A DNA stretch of 64,000 nt from Parietaria judaica (GCA_954871525.1 OX940865.1:19514420-19578419); one strand, 5' to 3'; positions 9,273 through 21,757 are shown, counted from the first letter of the stretch. Numbers and translations: made by a program. Notes: generated by a model not told the origin, from the letters alone.

Positions 9273-12200
9273 CTATGGAAGATCGTCCTGTACCGTCGGC
9301 TCTTGAATCGAGAGGGTCTCGTCGTTGGTCCCGTACTCGTCGACGGAGTCCGAAGCCGAGGCTGTCGTCCCCGCGGCAAAGGCGGCCAGCCTCTCGGACT
9401 CGATGGAGGGAGGATCGCAAGGAGAGAGAGGGGGCGAATCCAGAGGAAGAGCTGACCTCACCTCTAGCTCCTCCACCTTCGTGGAATGCTCCTCGATGAT
9501 CCCGCGCCACTTCGGCAAGAGGGGCAGGAGTTTCCCCACCGTCGCGACCGGGGGGAGCTTCTCGACCATGTCGAGGTTGGCCTTATAGCCGGCGACCATG
9601 CGGTGATGGTCGACAGACTCGTCGAGAGCTGCGAACCTCTCATCGCGACGCTAAATTTTGGCCTTAGCCTTCTCGAAGAGACGCAGCCGTGCACTGCGTT
9701 CCTCGACGACCTCCGCTTGAGCGCCCTCTAGCTCGTCGGCAAGCTTCTTCAGAGCGTTGGTCACCCGGGAGACCAAGCGACTCTCTTCCTCGGGAGATAC
9801 GCCGATGGCCTCGCTCAGGCGAACCAGCCTCCTCGACTTCTTCTCGAGCGCCACGGTGAGGTTGTGAGTCGCGCGTCGATGGCGCTCCGCCTCGTCGACG
9901 AGGGCACGTTTCTGCTCCTCGACCTGCTGCTCGGCCTGCCGATGAAGGGAAGCCTCCTTCTCCAGGGCGGCCTTGGCTTCTTCAAGGGCCTGGCGGTCCC
10001 GAGCGGCTTCTTCCCGATACCTTCGCTCCCCAGCGATGGAGATCTGAAGATGACTCTCGAGCTCCCCGACCTTGGCGCTCATCTCGCTCTCATTGGCCGC
10101 GTGGGCGTAGGCAGCATCGCGCTCGTCGATGATCAAGTCGTTCAGGAGCGCGATACCCTGGAGCGTGAGAGCTGCCGCCTTGCGATAGCGAGAAGAGTTG
10201 GCCAATGAGCTACCGGAAGGACGGAACTGTTGAGGAGACATCGAAAGTTCGTGGAGTGCATCGGCCGAATATTTCTCCCATTCCTCCGAGGAAGAGGCCA
10301 GAGAAGGCGGATCAGGGAAGCTTGGGTAGCAGATGACCGCCGAGGCCTTCGCCATGCCTTGCGGGAACATCGGCAGAAGGGCGTCCGGCGAGGAGGCGAC
10401 CGCTTTCGAAGGCTCTCCAGGAGCTTTCTTCCAGGGGTGAGGAGGAATCGCCAGGAGCGAGGGCTCGCTGCTTGTCGCCTCATGCGCTGCCGAGGCCTCC
10501 TCACTGGGCGAGACCTCGATCGAAGACGACTCGCAGGGGACGTTCGGCCCGAGCGGCGAAGTGCTTGCGGGAGGAACGCCGGCATCCTCCCGAGGAACCT
10601 CGTCTTGAAGGCCGGCAGCGGGCTGCGAGGCGTCCGGTGGAGCTCCCCCAGTCTGATCAGGCTGGGGAGGCGATAGGGGAGTGACCGCTGGATTACCCTC
10701 GGTCGTTGCGACGGCCGCCTCGCGGGAAGATGGCGACGGGGTGGAGATCTTGTCGGCCCCGAGGGCAGAGGTATCTCCGGCATTCTCGCCGTCAGCGACC
10801 GCAGTGGCCGGATCCGGAAGGGCCTGCGCGGCGATCTCCGCGGTAGAAGGAGGAGGATAGACGAGAGGCATCGTCGACTGACTGTCGACGACGGGCAGGA
10901 CGACATCAGAGAAGTCCACGTTGCTGAAGTCGTCGTCGAAAATCACCTCCCGACGGGGGCGTCGAGCGTATCCGGTCGCTGGGCTGGCCGTAGGAGTGAC
11001 GACGATCGGCTCGGAGGCGGTCCCCTTGCCCGGGGTGACCTTTGTCGCAGCCTCGGACTCCTTCGGCGAGAGGTCCTCGCACACGGCTTCGAAGCCGGGA
11101 GTGGGATCGACCGTCTCGTCGGTAAGGATCTCGAGCGGAGACCGACGGGCCGAGAGGTCGGTTTGGGAGTCGTCGCGTCGAGGGGATTCTCGGGGGCGAG
11201 GAGCTTCCGACGGACGACGGCTCGCAGCTGGTGGCGGCGTGTCGACAGCCCGACGGGGCGCGTCGGCGTCGGCCGCATGCTTGGAGCGACGCTCCGAGGA
11301 GGCGTCGGGGGCGGAGGGTCGTCGTGCGAGAGCACGCGGTCCCTCCCTTCTCGGGGGACTAACCCCAGGTAACCATCCTTGGACCGGTCTCGCGGGGGCG
11401 GCACCGGCGTCGGGACAGTCTTGCTCTTCTGGCGAGAAGACTCCTCACCGGTCTCGTCGAAACGAGACTTCCTTTTGCGGCTCTTCCCGGGAGCCTTGGG
11501 CGTCTTCTTCCGCTGAGGAGCCGACGAGCCCTTCCCGTCCTCATCGGCCCGAAATCCGGGCGGGAACAGCGAACGAGGGGGCGGGCCCATGATGTTGCAG
11601 AGGCGGTAGATGCCCGAGTTCACGATTCGGGCCGCGTTGAAGTCGAGAAACCAGTCGCGGCTATCGCTGGCGAGAAGAGCGTTGCGCACGCTCGCGAAGC
11701 GAGCCACGACGTCCCCGTCGGTCGATGGCGAGAACTTGGGGAGATCCTTGTCGACGATCCAGGCGCGGGGCAGCTCCGCGTGGTTGGGTCCGAACGTCGA
11801 CGCGCTCACGCGCGTGAAGAAGTAACGATTCTCCCACATCGTCTCTTTGTTGGGAGGGTTCAGAAGGATGTGTGGCTGGCTGCGATGGGACAGGGAGAGG
11901 CGCCCAATGTTCTTGGGGTTCTTCGAGAAGAAGTACAGGGTCATGAGGTCCTCCATAGTGACCTCGACCCCCTGTTCCAAGCCCAGCACGAGGGTGCACA
12001 AGAGGAGCCGGAGAGAGTTGGGGCTCACCTGAGTTATCGGCACCTTGAAAGCCACCAAGAAGGCCACAATCAGATTCGGCACCGGAAGATGAAGGCCCAC
12101 GTCGGTGAAGAAGTGTTCATAGATCGCAATACAGTCGTCCTGGGGCTCATCGGCGCGCTCGCAAGGATACGGGAGCCGGAGTAGGTATTTCTCGCTGTCG

Positions 12201-12289
12201 ATGTAGTTCTTGATGAAGTGGTCCCGGTTCGCCTCCGTCACGATGGACAGAGGGGACCTGGTCTGGAAGATTTTGCCGGCCATTGCCAT
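9273..12289 (-). pseudogene. antisense ORF of Tat-type element, PF04195-like 'putative gypsy type transposon' protein
   Basis: It runs opposite to gag-pol between pol and the 3' LTR. I prefer the start MAMAGKIFQ at 12289, since the sequence upstream is a CT-rich leader and the ATG has a good plant context (gatcATGGC). The N-terminal ~250 residues (for example YEHFFTDVGLHLPVPNLIV and LGLEQGVEVTMEDLM) match the plant family annotated as putative gypsy-type transposon (PF04195), from recalled family features. A Pro/Ser/basic linker follows, then an acidic region, a long coiled coil (Glu/Ala/Arg-rich, about 10160-9660) and an acidic tail ending QDDLP. Two lesions are visible: a frame change somewhere in 11090-11350, where both frames are open, and an in-frame TAG at 9651-9653 after AKAKI. 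Its function in these elements is unknown. Confidence 0.75.
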
Positions 12290-12846
12290 GATCGGAGGAA
12301 GGCTGAGAGAGAGAGAGACGGACAGGGAGAAGACAGGAGCGTCGAGAGAGTGAGGAAGTGCAGATGCGAGCTTGAGAGTAAATGGAAGAAGAAAAAAGAA
12401 TTTCGAGTATAAGAAAGGGGACGGAAGAAGGCGGAGGGGCGCGATTCGATCGGACGGCTCAGGATGGAGGCGTGTGAAAGCTGTCGACGGTCGAGATGAA
12501 GGAGCCGTTGGGAATCCCATAAAGCAGGTACTCGAGTGCCTGGGAAACCCCGCATTAAATGCGGGTGGGATTCGAGGCGTCGCTGCATGCGCGGTGATAG
12601 GACGTCGACACGTCAACATGAGAAGCTGGTTCCTCATCGCGAGGGTACTGTCGTCGAGCGGAGGTCCTCGGAAGTTTGGCCCCATCGCCCGATGATAGCC
12701 GTCGCGCGGCGGGTCTCCTGTGCATTTTCTCATCGCGGGGAGTTCGTCGGCGATCGATGACCCTCAAGAGGGTGATCTTGTCGCTCGATGAGGATCGTCG
12801 CGCGGAGTTTCTTCCTCTTATATTTTCCCAAGTGCTCACACTTGGC
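12290..12846 (-). other. putative leader/promoter side of the antisense ORF
   Basis: On the minus strand this is a pyrimidine-rich leader (ctctctctctctcagcc just before the ATG), typical of plant 5' UTRs, with a weak TATA-like cttatact about 115-125 bases upstream of the start codon. There is no sense-strand coding. Confidence 0.4.
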
Positions 12847-12862
12847 AAAATGGGGGACTGAC
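12847..12862 (+). other. polypurine tract before 3' LTR
   Basis: AAAATGGGGGACTGAC abuts the 3' LTR. The non-autonomous element has nearly the same tract (aaaatgggggactaac), preceded in both by agtgctcacacttg. Confidence 0.85.
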
Positions 12863-13583
12863 TGTTAAGGTCGGATTTGGTCAAATCCACTCTCAACTTT
12901 ACACTTGTCGTTTTCCCATAAAACGACGAAGGTCGGGGTGGGCGAGATGGCGATGGGCCCTCGGCCCATCGATAGAGAGTAGTGATCGAGAGGGCAGCCT
13001 GAGCTCCCCGAGGCTGGTTAGGCTGCGACGGGCCCACGGCCCATCAGGAGAAGCGATGACCGAGGAAGGGCTTCAAGCCCATTAAGGTCTAGGGTTTCTC
13101 TCCAGGATGCGACAAGGAAGTACGGCCGGAGGGGACCACTGCTGGGTAGTGCGCTCAGGATGTGGCAGGGGGACAACGTTAGTGGAAACGAGCTCTTTTG
13201 GCAGCCGTCGAGAATGTCAGAGAGGAGGACCACAGAATATTTGAAGGAGGGACCACCAGAAGATCATCCAAGGGATTCGAGCCGAGGAGGTCCGAGCGTC
13301 GCTATAAATAGAGGGGGAGCTCCCATTTGAAGGGGTTGGTCGATATCAAGAGGCAAGGGAGAGAACAGTGTCGTCGGATAGTGTTTAAAGAACCTTTGTG
13401 TAACGTATTTGATACTGTTAATCTTCGCTTAGTCGTATTCTCCTTCGAGGTTCCAAGCTATAAACGGAAGAAACCGACCCCCTTTGTAATCATAATCAAT
13501 CAAAGATACCCCTTCATTCGTATTATTCGTGTGTTTGCATCGTGTATTTTTGTGACTGTAAGCGGTACGAATCGCCCTCTACA
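12863..13583 (+). repeat. 3' LTR of Tat-type element (721 bp)
   Basis: Same ends and TATA box as the 5' LTR. Three transitions and one deleted G distinguish the two copies. It is followed directly by the target duplication ATTAT. Confidence 0.96.
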
Positions 13584-15164
13584 ATTATTATCCTTCTTTA
13601 CAGCCTGTGATCCAGTTATGTATATATATATACATATATATATATATATCCATTTTTAGCTTAGTTACAAAACCTTTGTTTTTCTTCTTTCTGAGTCACA
13701 GTCCAACTTTTACTGTATATTATTTCTTTCGATTTTTTTTTTGTTTGTTGCCTATTTTGATAATTATTGAATATAATGTAATCTTTGAGCATATTTGCTA
13801 AATTAAGTTGGGTGGCAATTGATCGAATATGCAGCCCAATTGGAAGCCCACAAGCCATACACAACGTGTCACATCTCACATGACATTTTCATGGTTAAAT
13901 ACGTATATGAGATCTACAAGGTTCGTAAATTTTTGCGTTGAGTCTGAAGTCTAATTTAGATGAAAATACAACTACGAGATTCAATATTAAACACTCAAAA
14001 ATAAAAAAGGTTATTTTAATTTTTTCACACGATTTATGTTCATGTTCGAAGTTTCTTTTGCATATTTTGTTTCAGTTGTCATCGTGTATGGTATAGCAAA
14101 AAAGAAAAAGAAAAAAATAAAGAGTGACTCGATGGTGTAATCCAGAACTCCAATAGAGATTATAGTGAATCGAGATCCACAAGCGACTAATAAAATGACA
14201 ATTAGCAATTGAAGGGGCTAACTTAAAGAATAAATACTTTTGTCACCACCGCCCAACTTTTCATATAGTAAACAAATGTTGAAGGTATATTTGAATTGTT
14301 TCTAAATACCAAAATTTAAAATAAAGAGTATTTGAAAGACAAAATATCTCACCTTTTATAGACGGCATGGAAAATGATGCTATATGAAACTAATTAATTT
14401 ATAATCTCTAGTAGTCAATTGACATGACTTAAGTGTTTGTAAAAATGGTAGAGCTTGAAATTTCGGCTAATTCTTGACAAATTGTCACAATCTGAAATGA
14501 AAGTTTTTTTTGTTGACTAATAAGTTCAAAAGATTAAATCAGTCTTGAATATACAAATTCCAACTTTGATTAACATATCCGGACTATATATAGTGATGAC
14601 ATGTCATCATTGTATTTGTTGTCGCCACATATTTAAAAAAATAACCATTTTATACCGTGGCAGAAGTACTATTAATACTCAAGAGAGATTACAGTTTCTC
14701 TAAATTTTTGCAAAATAATCACAATTTTTTCTTTTATTTTTTAAATTTGTACCCTGGATCTGCCGTTTGTTGTAGCTCTACTTTCTTGAAATGATATTGG
14801 TTGAATTCACCTGAAGAAAAAGAGAAGGTCAATGAAAAGCTTAGGAAAAATGACCGTTAATGTGTTTGTATTCAATTTTATTAGTCAATTCTTCTACTTT
14901 ACTTTGTGTAAGAGAACATATACACAAAACGACATGGAAAACAAATAAAAGGAGACTCTTTGAAGATATCTCTTTGGGAGTTGGTATTATTTCTTAGCCA
15001 AAAAGTTCATTCAAAATTACTATGATAAAATAATAATAGCGAAAAAAGTATTTCAGTTCTAATAATTTGTTTCCGCGAGTACTCATGTTCTTTTAGCATT
15101 TCTCAGTTTGGTCACCATAACTAGTAATATTTGTTGGAAAAATTCATTATCTAGCGATGAATTA

Positions 15165-15815
15165 CGTTGACATAACTCATTCATATTTTTATCAACATTT
15201 ACTAAATGAAATACGGTTGGAAAGCTAAGAAATATATCTATAACTTTTGTGTTTTAAGTTTTATAAAAAAAGTTCAATATATATATGAAATATCAACCAA
15301 ACTGAGCATTAGTGTAATGCAAAATATTTGCTTCGAAATTTTTTTAACATACTTAATGACCTTTATTATAAAAATTAAAATTAAAAAGTTGTATATCTAT
15401 CATTTATCTTTCCAACGGTAGTTCATTTATAAATTTTGGACACAAAATGAGTGAGTTATTCAAAAAATACGATAGACGTGCAAATCTACTACGAAGTTAG
15501 TACGTCCGAATTCGGCTACAATCTTTGAGGTCGACGTTTAGCCCCAAAAGGTCAGTGTTAGCACACTCGAGGTCGGTGTTAGGAGTTCCGAAGTCATATT
15601 TTGACATAGAATATTGCTAATACTGAAGTCGGGGTTTCGAAGACCGAAGATTGCTAACATCGACTTCATACGCCGATTTCGGAGTTCATAACTCCGAGTT
15701 CAGATATAAATTGTATAGCTTTTTTTGTATTTTTGGCATAACTCACTCAATTTTTGTCTAAATTTCATGAATGACCTATGGTTAGAAGGATATAACATAA
15801 ATGTTTTATATAAAT
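15165..15815. repeat. inverted and direct repeat cluster
   Basis: The block taactcattcatatttttatc... with cggttggaaagctaag (~15172-15230) recurs inverted at ~15400-15462 (ctttccaacggtagttcatttat, then gagtgagttattc). A third copy, in the direct orientation, is at ~15737-15800 (ataactcactcaatttttgtc). Between them is a 200-bp block of repeated 'gaagtc/aggtcg' phrases. It may be a degraded MITE; the family is not recognised. Confidence 0.5.
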
Positions 15816-16542
15816 ATGATTAAACCGGAAACTAGAAACTGGGCGTGGTCGTTTTTGGAAGCCTCGGCCCATCCCGTATTCGCACATAAAGACACATATT
15901 TTAGTTGAATCAAGTTCGAACCTCATCAAAATCGAATGTTGGGATCAAAACTTTCACCCCTACATATGCTTATGATCAATTAAGGACTAATATTGTTACA
16001 TACGGATACGGTGTAACGATAGCAAGCACTGTATATGAGTATACTATAGTCTATAGATATATACATATATATAATTATATATGATTTAATATAGATATCT
16101 ATAACTATAGATTGAATGTTGGTGATGTGTAAATAAATTAAGATAGTCCAAGAGTGAATAAAAGTTGTGTGAAGATAAACAGTCCGAGCAAGAAGGCAAT
16201 GGTCAAGGCAAAACAGAATTGAGAAACCCAATATTGAATGTCAGACATTTCAAAACAGAAACCCTAGGAAACTGTTCCTACAACCACAAGACTTTCTATT
16301 TTTAGAAACTGCAAAACCAGATTTCAGTGGGACCCAGCTAAAAATATGTGTGATTTTTCTTATTTATATTAAAAAAAATACAAATATCTTGTATAATAAT
16401 AATTTCTATCACCTTTATATGTTTCACATAATATATGGCAATCTTGCAAAGGAGGTCATATGTCATATCGTAGATGGGATTTCTTTTATTTATTAAAAAG
16501 TTGATTAGAACATTGAGAGAAAGCATATACATTTAGTGTTGT

Positions 16543-16663
16543 TTGTTAATTTAGTTAAATCTTAAGTGTCCTATGGTCATCTCGTAAGTGTCCTAGCCTA
16601 TATATATGCGCGAGTAATTGAATAAAGGAGACACATCGGTACCGCACGTAATCTCCTGCATTT
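16543..16663 (+). repeat. possible short solo LTR
   Basis: About 120 bp begin TGTTAATTTAG and end CTCCTGCA. They contain cctatatatatgcg (TATA-like) and attgaataaagg (AATAAA-like), a layout like a short copia or TRIM LTR. No target duplication is clear, so confidence is low. Confidence 0.3.
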
Positions 16664-16715
16664 TTTAGTATAATTATCATTCAATACAGATGTTTCTTGT
16701 GCAATTACTCTGAAA

Positions 16716-17112
16716 GTTTGAATAGGAAGAGTACGATAAATAAAAAAAATAAGTCCAAAGAACTTGGAGTAGGTGCGGGTTTAAAGACTTGTCACGACAC
16801 AGCATGATTCTCGTGTAATTGCACTGAAAAATTGAATATGAAGAGAGCAGTGGCGGATCCAGGAATTTTGTACAGGGGGTGCCAAAAAAAAAATTTGAAT
16901 AGGAAGAGTACGATAAATAAAAAAAATAAGTCCAAAGAACTTGGAGTAGGTGCGGGTTTAAAGACTTGTCACGACACAGCATGATTCTCGTGTAATTGCA
17001 CTGAAAAATTGAATATGAAGAGAGCAGTGGCGGATCCAGGAATTTTGTATAGGGGGGGCCAAAAAAAAAATTCAATGACGTAAACACAAATTCAAGAGAG
17101 TACGATAAATGA
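16716..17112. repeat. 177-bp tandem duplication with partial third copy
   Basis: The unit begins gaataggaagagtacgataaa and runs through agtggcggatccaggaatt to a poly-A tail. The second copy starts ~177 bp later and differs by a few bases; the third is truncated (agagtacgataaatgaacg, ~17096). The phrase agtggcggatccaggaatt is common in plant repeats. Long minus-strand ORFs here are only the repeat read through. Confidence 0.65.
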
Positions 17113-18978
17113 ACGAAAAATAAGTCCAAATAACTCAGAGACAGTGCGAATTGAAAGACTTGTCAAGACTCATGAGTATCAATTCATTGTAAATAAAAAT
17201 AAATTACCGGGATTATTTAATTTAAGAAACAAAAGAAGAGATTTTTAGATCATTCATTTGCTTTTTTGGTTAAATTAAGTTCCATTTTCCAGTAAGGTAA
17301 TATTGCATATAATATTCATATATTTACGAGTATATATAGAGAGAGAATGTAAATCTGTGTGCTATGAAAACATTTAAATATCTCCATGATTTCAGGCTAT
17401 CTACATTAAATCCATTGCGGTGAAGGAATATATAGACTTAATTATTTTCTGGTTCCTTAAAATCTCAACAGTTGCTTTAAAGGTTTTTTTTTTTTTTTCC
17501 TTTTTAGGGAAGAAAATTAAAAGAATTCGATGAACATGGACTTGTCCATGGCTATTTAATTTGCGGCTCTGATTTAAATAAATAAATAACTGTTTTTGTT
17601 TTTTTCTAATCACTTTTTCTTGCCATCCAAACACTACTTCTTTAGTACTGAACTTTAGGTTTAGATAACATGGGAAAATGTTCAAGCTTAATTGAAATAA
17701 TCCCTTGTGAAAATTGATGAATATTTAATTATTGCGCATTACATGACTCTATTTGGACGATTTATTATTTTTCTTCAATAATATGGGACACTCGTTGACC
17801 AAGATTTTCAAAATTTAATTTATTAATTGTTTTTACAATAGTGTATTGATCTTATTTGGTAGTGATTTGAAGATTTTTTTTTTTTTGATAAATCATGTTT
17901 TGACACAAATTTTTTTCTATGTCAATTCGTAACATAGTGATTTATACTCAATTTTTTAATATTTTTATTTTTACATTTTGAGATTTCTCATGTTAGATAC
18001 TTCATTTTAAAGCGTACAACAATACATGTAGTAACTGATTACTTAACATTAAGGGATACATATGAGAATAAATCAATAAAAGAATAATGCAAGTTTAACG
18101 ACTTCGAGATTTATTCAGCGCAATTCGTAACTTGAGAATGTGCCTGTCTATTTCAAATAACTATGAGTACTTTTCCCACTATTATACTTGAATTCAATAA
18201 AACAAAACTTATTTTGCTCCATTGTCATTTAATTACTCGTTGACTCTTTGTTTTATATGTTTTGAGAGGGATCAATTAAAATGATGCATGAAAATTGCAT
18301 GCGTTCTTATGAGCAAATTGTCCAAATATGTACATGCAGTTTTTATATAAATAATAAATATATATTAGGTATATAAGTTATTTATTGTGCAAATTCACCC
18401 AATTACTAGTAAAATATTCCTCATATAATTAAGCATATACTATCAAACACCTCCTTTAATTTAATCAGTATAAAAACCAGAACACAACTTTAGACATTTG
18501 AATGTGTCGAAATTGGAATCATATTAGGAGATTACTTCAAAATTAATAATAAAAGAGTTAATTACAACTAAATTATAAATATAGATTAAAAGTATCTATT
18601 CTAGAATCTGACGTCATTTTCCTTATAATCACATTATAAAAATTTCTTTCGAATTATTAATTTGGGTCGTTTTTCGTATAAACCCAATTTAAAAACAATT
18701 ATCAGGAATATATGATGGGCTTAGTTGACCTAAAGTGATGTTTACATCCAAAGTCAGCCAATAAATATTGTTAATTAAGGGTCGAATTGAAGTAGTAGCG
18801 GAATAATGATTGATTATGAATTCATATTCATAATTAATATATATATATATATATATATATGCTAATTGCATATTTCTGAAGATTAAGCTTGATTCAATGA
18901 TCTTGATTGCAAAAATAGTAAAAAGATTAGTAAATTAAACATAAAAATAAAAAAAATGCGTTTCTAATAATCTTTTGG

Positions 18979-18981
18979 ATA

Positions 18982-19025
<44 letters not shown>
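18979..19025. repeat. (TAA)n microsatellite
   Basis: An uninterrupted run of about 15 TAA units. Confidence 0.9.
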
Positions 19026-19641
19026 GACAGCACTGCCTTCTATGTTTCTATAATTATTAATAAATCAATTTCAGAAAAATAAATTAAATTTTAAAACATA
19101 AATTTCTAAAAATTAATGATTAGTAATATTTTTACTTTTTGAAAAATAGTTATATTTTTTTTATAAAAAAAAAGTATTATAAACGCAAATTTTAAATTAA
19201 AATTACTCAAGAAACTAAAGTGCACTCTAATGTATATTTTAATCAGTTTTGTAAGTAGAGCATATTTTTTTTATAGAAAAATAAAACCCCCTTATTGTTT
19301 GGTTGTGTCTTATTATAATATAGAAAATTGATTCTTTTTTTGGTAAACTTGACTAATATTCAATTATATATAGGATATATCATATATGTGATGACAAGCT
19401 TCCCAAAAAAGGTTGTGTGTGAGAATAATTATGGGAATATATAGAATAAAATATTTTACAACATATATTTTTGGAAGTTAGGATTATTGTTTTTAATATA
19501 ATAAACCCTACATTTAACAATAGTTAATGACATATTGCACAAAATGAATGAGTACTTATTATAATTAGCATCATGACACATATAGCATGAGAAAACCAAA
19601 AGAATAAGAATATGTAACAGAAGCTACTAGATTATAAACAG

Positions 19642-20164
19642 TGTGGAGGGCGATTCGCACCGCCTTACCAGTCGCGAGGATAATCAAACAAACACAACAA
19701 AATATGAATAACAATTATCCCCGATTTATTCATCCCGAAAGGACTCGGTTTTTCCCGTTTGATAGCTCGGACACACGAAGGAGTAATAATGGAAAACATG
19801 ATTTGATGCCGCACCCCGCCGCCTTCGGCGAGGCTGCCTACGTACCCGTCGAACCGGGATCAGGTCATCACGTAGTTCAATGTGTTTAGTGGATTCTCTT
19901 CTCCTTTCTATCTTCTTTCTTTTCTCTTTTCTCTCCTCTCACGGCTGAACCCCCTCCCCCTCTCCATGAGGTTTTCTTTTGCATTTATAGGCTTAGGGTT
20001 AGTAGAGGCTTTACTCTTTGGGCTTTTTCTGCGAACTGGGCTTTTATTGGTTGTTCTATCGTGGGCTGAAACTCCTCTTGTATCTTGCCTCTATTTTTAT
20101 CGTTTTAATGTTAAAACGACAAGTGTAGAGTTGGGGATGGATTTGACCAAATCCGACCTTAACA
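19642..20164 (-). repeat. 3' LTR of non-autonomous element
   Basis: On the plus strand it reads tgtggaggg...ccttaaca. It differs from the other LTR by a single C/T (ttattcatcc against ttatttatcc). It contains ctataaatgc on the minus strand as TATA box. Confidence 0.95.
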
Positions 20165-20180
20165 GTTAGTCCCCCATTTT
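20165..20180 (-). other. polypurine tract of non-autonomous element
   Basis: On the minus strand aaaatgggggactaac abuts the 3' LTR. It is nearly identical to the tract of the Tat element. Confidence 0.85.
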
Positions 20181-21023
20181 ATCAAGTGTGAGCACTTGGT
20201 AAAATGTAGAGAAAAACTTCACTTCCGATCTGAATTATCGCTCCTAATGATAGGAATCATAGACCAAGTTATTGCCCGGTGGTGCTTTCTGATAATAATA
20301 CCCGCAGTAAGCGATAACGTAGCCAGGAGTCGTCGGGTAGGTGCTTTGACTTTATGATATCGTCAATGAGAGGGTTGGCAACTCCCTCGGGTAGCCGATG
20401 GTCTCGCCGTTATTTGACTTCTCACGAACTCAACGGGGTAGGCCTCGACGGAGGCCTTGACCGAAGGAGACGGAAGTACCACTTGGACCGACACCATCTT
20501 CTCCGAAGATCCTCGCTATGAACTCGGCCCTCGTGATATCCGATGAGCCTGTCGAGCGTTGTTTCGATGAACTTGTCGACTTCGATGGAGATGATGGTTT
20601 TAAGGAAGCCATGTGGATGCTCCATAGTGTGAACTTGACTTTATATGGAGGATGGCTTCTCGGTTGAGGACTGTAGCGCTTATCAATGCGGTATTCGACT
20701 CTTCGATCCTTGCGTCATCGGTGGAAGCGTCCTCCTCTCAGTGCGAGCTCGTCTCGTCGGCCAGCTTCTCTGCGATGACGAGCTCGTTGCATCGACGATA
20801 CTCATTAGCGAGAAAATCTCCTTTGTCGAAGATGACACCGACGTCATGAGCGCAGTGATCCTTTCCTCGCTTTTACCTAATTCTTTCTCTTTGTCCTGCA
20901 TTTTCAGCTGAGAATTATTTTGCCTTGATCGTAAGTAGATATGAAATATGTACATATGTAAAGAGCAAAAAGAAACAAAACTTGATCTCATCGCTATACA
21001 TTTTTTTTTATTTTATTTTTTTT
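20181..21023 (-). other. unique 3' interior of non-autonomous element
   Basis: No intact gene. Read in element sense there is a broken coiled-coil-like stretch (for example DKEKELGKSEERITAL, ~20880-20910, and in another frame IAEKLADETSSH) interrupted by stops and frame changes. It may be a coding remnant, but I cannot assign it to gag, pol or the antisense ORF of the Tat element. Confidence 0.35.
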
Positions 21024-21757
21024 ATGGTGTCGTCGATACTTTCGTCGAGGCCCCTTTTTTTTTCATTTCTTGGTGCCGTCGAAACTTTCGTCGAGGCCCT
21101 TTTTTCATTTCTTGGTGCCGTCGAAACTTTCGTCGAGGCCCCTTTTTTCATTTCTTGGTGCCGTCGACACTTTCGTCGAGGCCCCTTTTTTTTTTATTTC
21201 TTGGTGCCGTCGAAACTTTCGTCGAGGCCCTTTTTTCATTTCTTGGTGCCGTCGAAACTTTCGTCGAGGCCCTTTTTTCATTTCTTGGTACCGTCGAAAC
21301 TTTCGTCGAGGCCCTTTTTTTTTTTTCATTTCTTGGTGCCGTCGAAACTTTCGTCGAGGCCCTTTTTTCATTTCTTGGTGCCGTCGAAACTTTCGTCGAG
21401 GCCCTTTTTTTTCATTTCTTGGTGCCGTCGAAACTTTCGTCGAGGCCCTTTTTTTCATTTCTTGGTGCCGTCGAAACTTTCGTCGAGGCCCTTTTTTTTC
21501 ATTTCTTGGTGCCGTCGAAACTTTCGTCGAGGCCCTTTTTTCATTTCTTGGTGCCGTCGAAACTTTCGTCGAGGCCCTTTTTTCATTTCTTGGTGCCGTC
21601 GAAACTTTCGTCGAGGCCCTTTTTTCATTTCTTGGTGCCGTCGAAACTTTCGTCGAGGCCCTTTTTTTTCATTTCTTGGTGCCGTCGAAACTTTCGTCGA
21701 GGCCCTTTTTTCATTTCTTGGTGCCGTCGAAACTTTCGTCGAGGCCCTTTTTTCATT
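21024..21757 (-). repeat. ~42-bp minisatellite, 17 units
   Basis: Plus-strand unit: a T-run, catttcttggtgccgtcg, then aaactttcgtcgaggccc; 17 copies of tttcgtcgagg. In element sense it is gggcctcgacgaaagtttcg, then acggcaccaag, which aligns unit for unit with the Tat element array. Variation is mostly T-run length. It gives long apparent ORFs in all three plus frames, which I regard as repeat artefacts unless shown otherwise. Confidence 0.92.

Larger units (their letters stand above)
759..13583 (+). mobile_element. Ty3/gypsy LTR retrotransposon, Tat clade (Retand/Ogre-like), full length, defective
   Basis: A complete 12.8-kb element with two near-identical LTRs (TGTTAAGG...CTCTACA) and a perfect 5-bp target duplication, ATTAT, at 754-758 and 13584-13588. 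Order: 5' LTR, PBS, gag, protease, RT, RNase H, integrase, 3' untranslated minisatellite, antisense ORF, polypurine tract, 3' LTR. Pol order with integrase last and no chromodomain fits Ty3/gypsy of the Tat lineage, which is known for a long region between pol and the 3' LTR and for antisense ORFs there. The LTRs differ by three transitions and one 1-base indel over ~721 bp, so the insertion is recent. Despite this, pol has in-frame stops and the protease Asp is changed, so this copy is probably not autonomous. The clade within Tat is inferred. Confidence 0.95.
13589..19636. other. AT-rich intergenic DNA, no gene seen
   Basis: About 6 kb between the two gypsy-type elements. I find no credible ORF, exon series or RNA gene. 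It contains a palindromic repeat at ~15.2-15.8 kb, an LTR-like stretch at ~16.55-16.66 kb, a 177-bp tandem duplication at 16.7-17.1 kb, an AT run at ~18838-18860 and a (TAA)n microsatellite at ~18.98-19.02 kb. Confidence 0.6.

Noticed and set aside
10921..11592. Plus-strand ORF of 223 aa
   Set aside because: Complement of the antisense ORF's low-complexity linker; arginine/serine-rich shadow without motifs.
13327..13659. 110-aa ORF and its 5' twin from 1223
   Set aside because: It lies within the R/U5 part of the LTR; identical sequence in both LTRs and no coding features. Gag starts later, at 1553.
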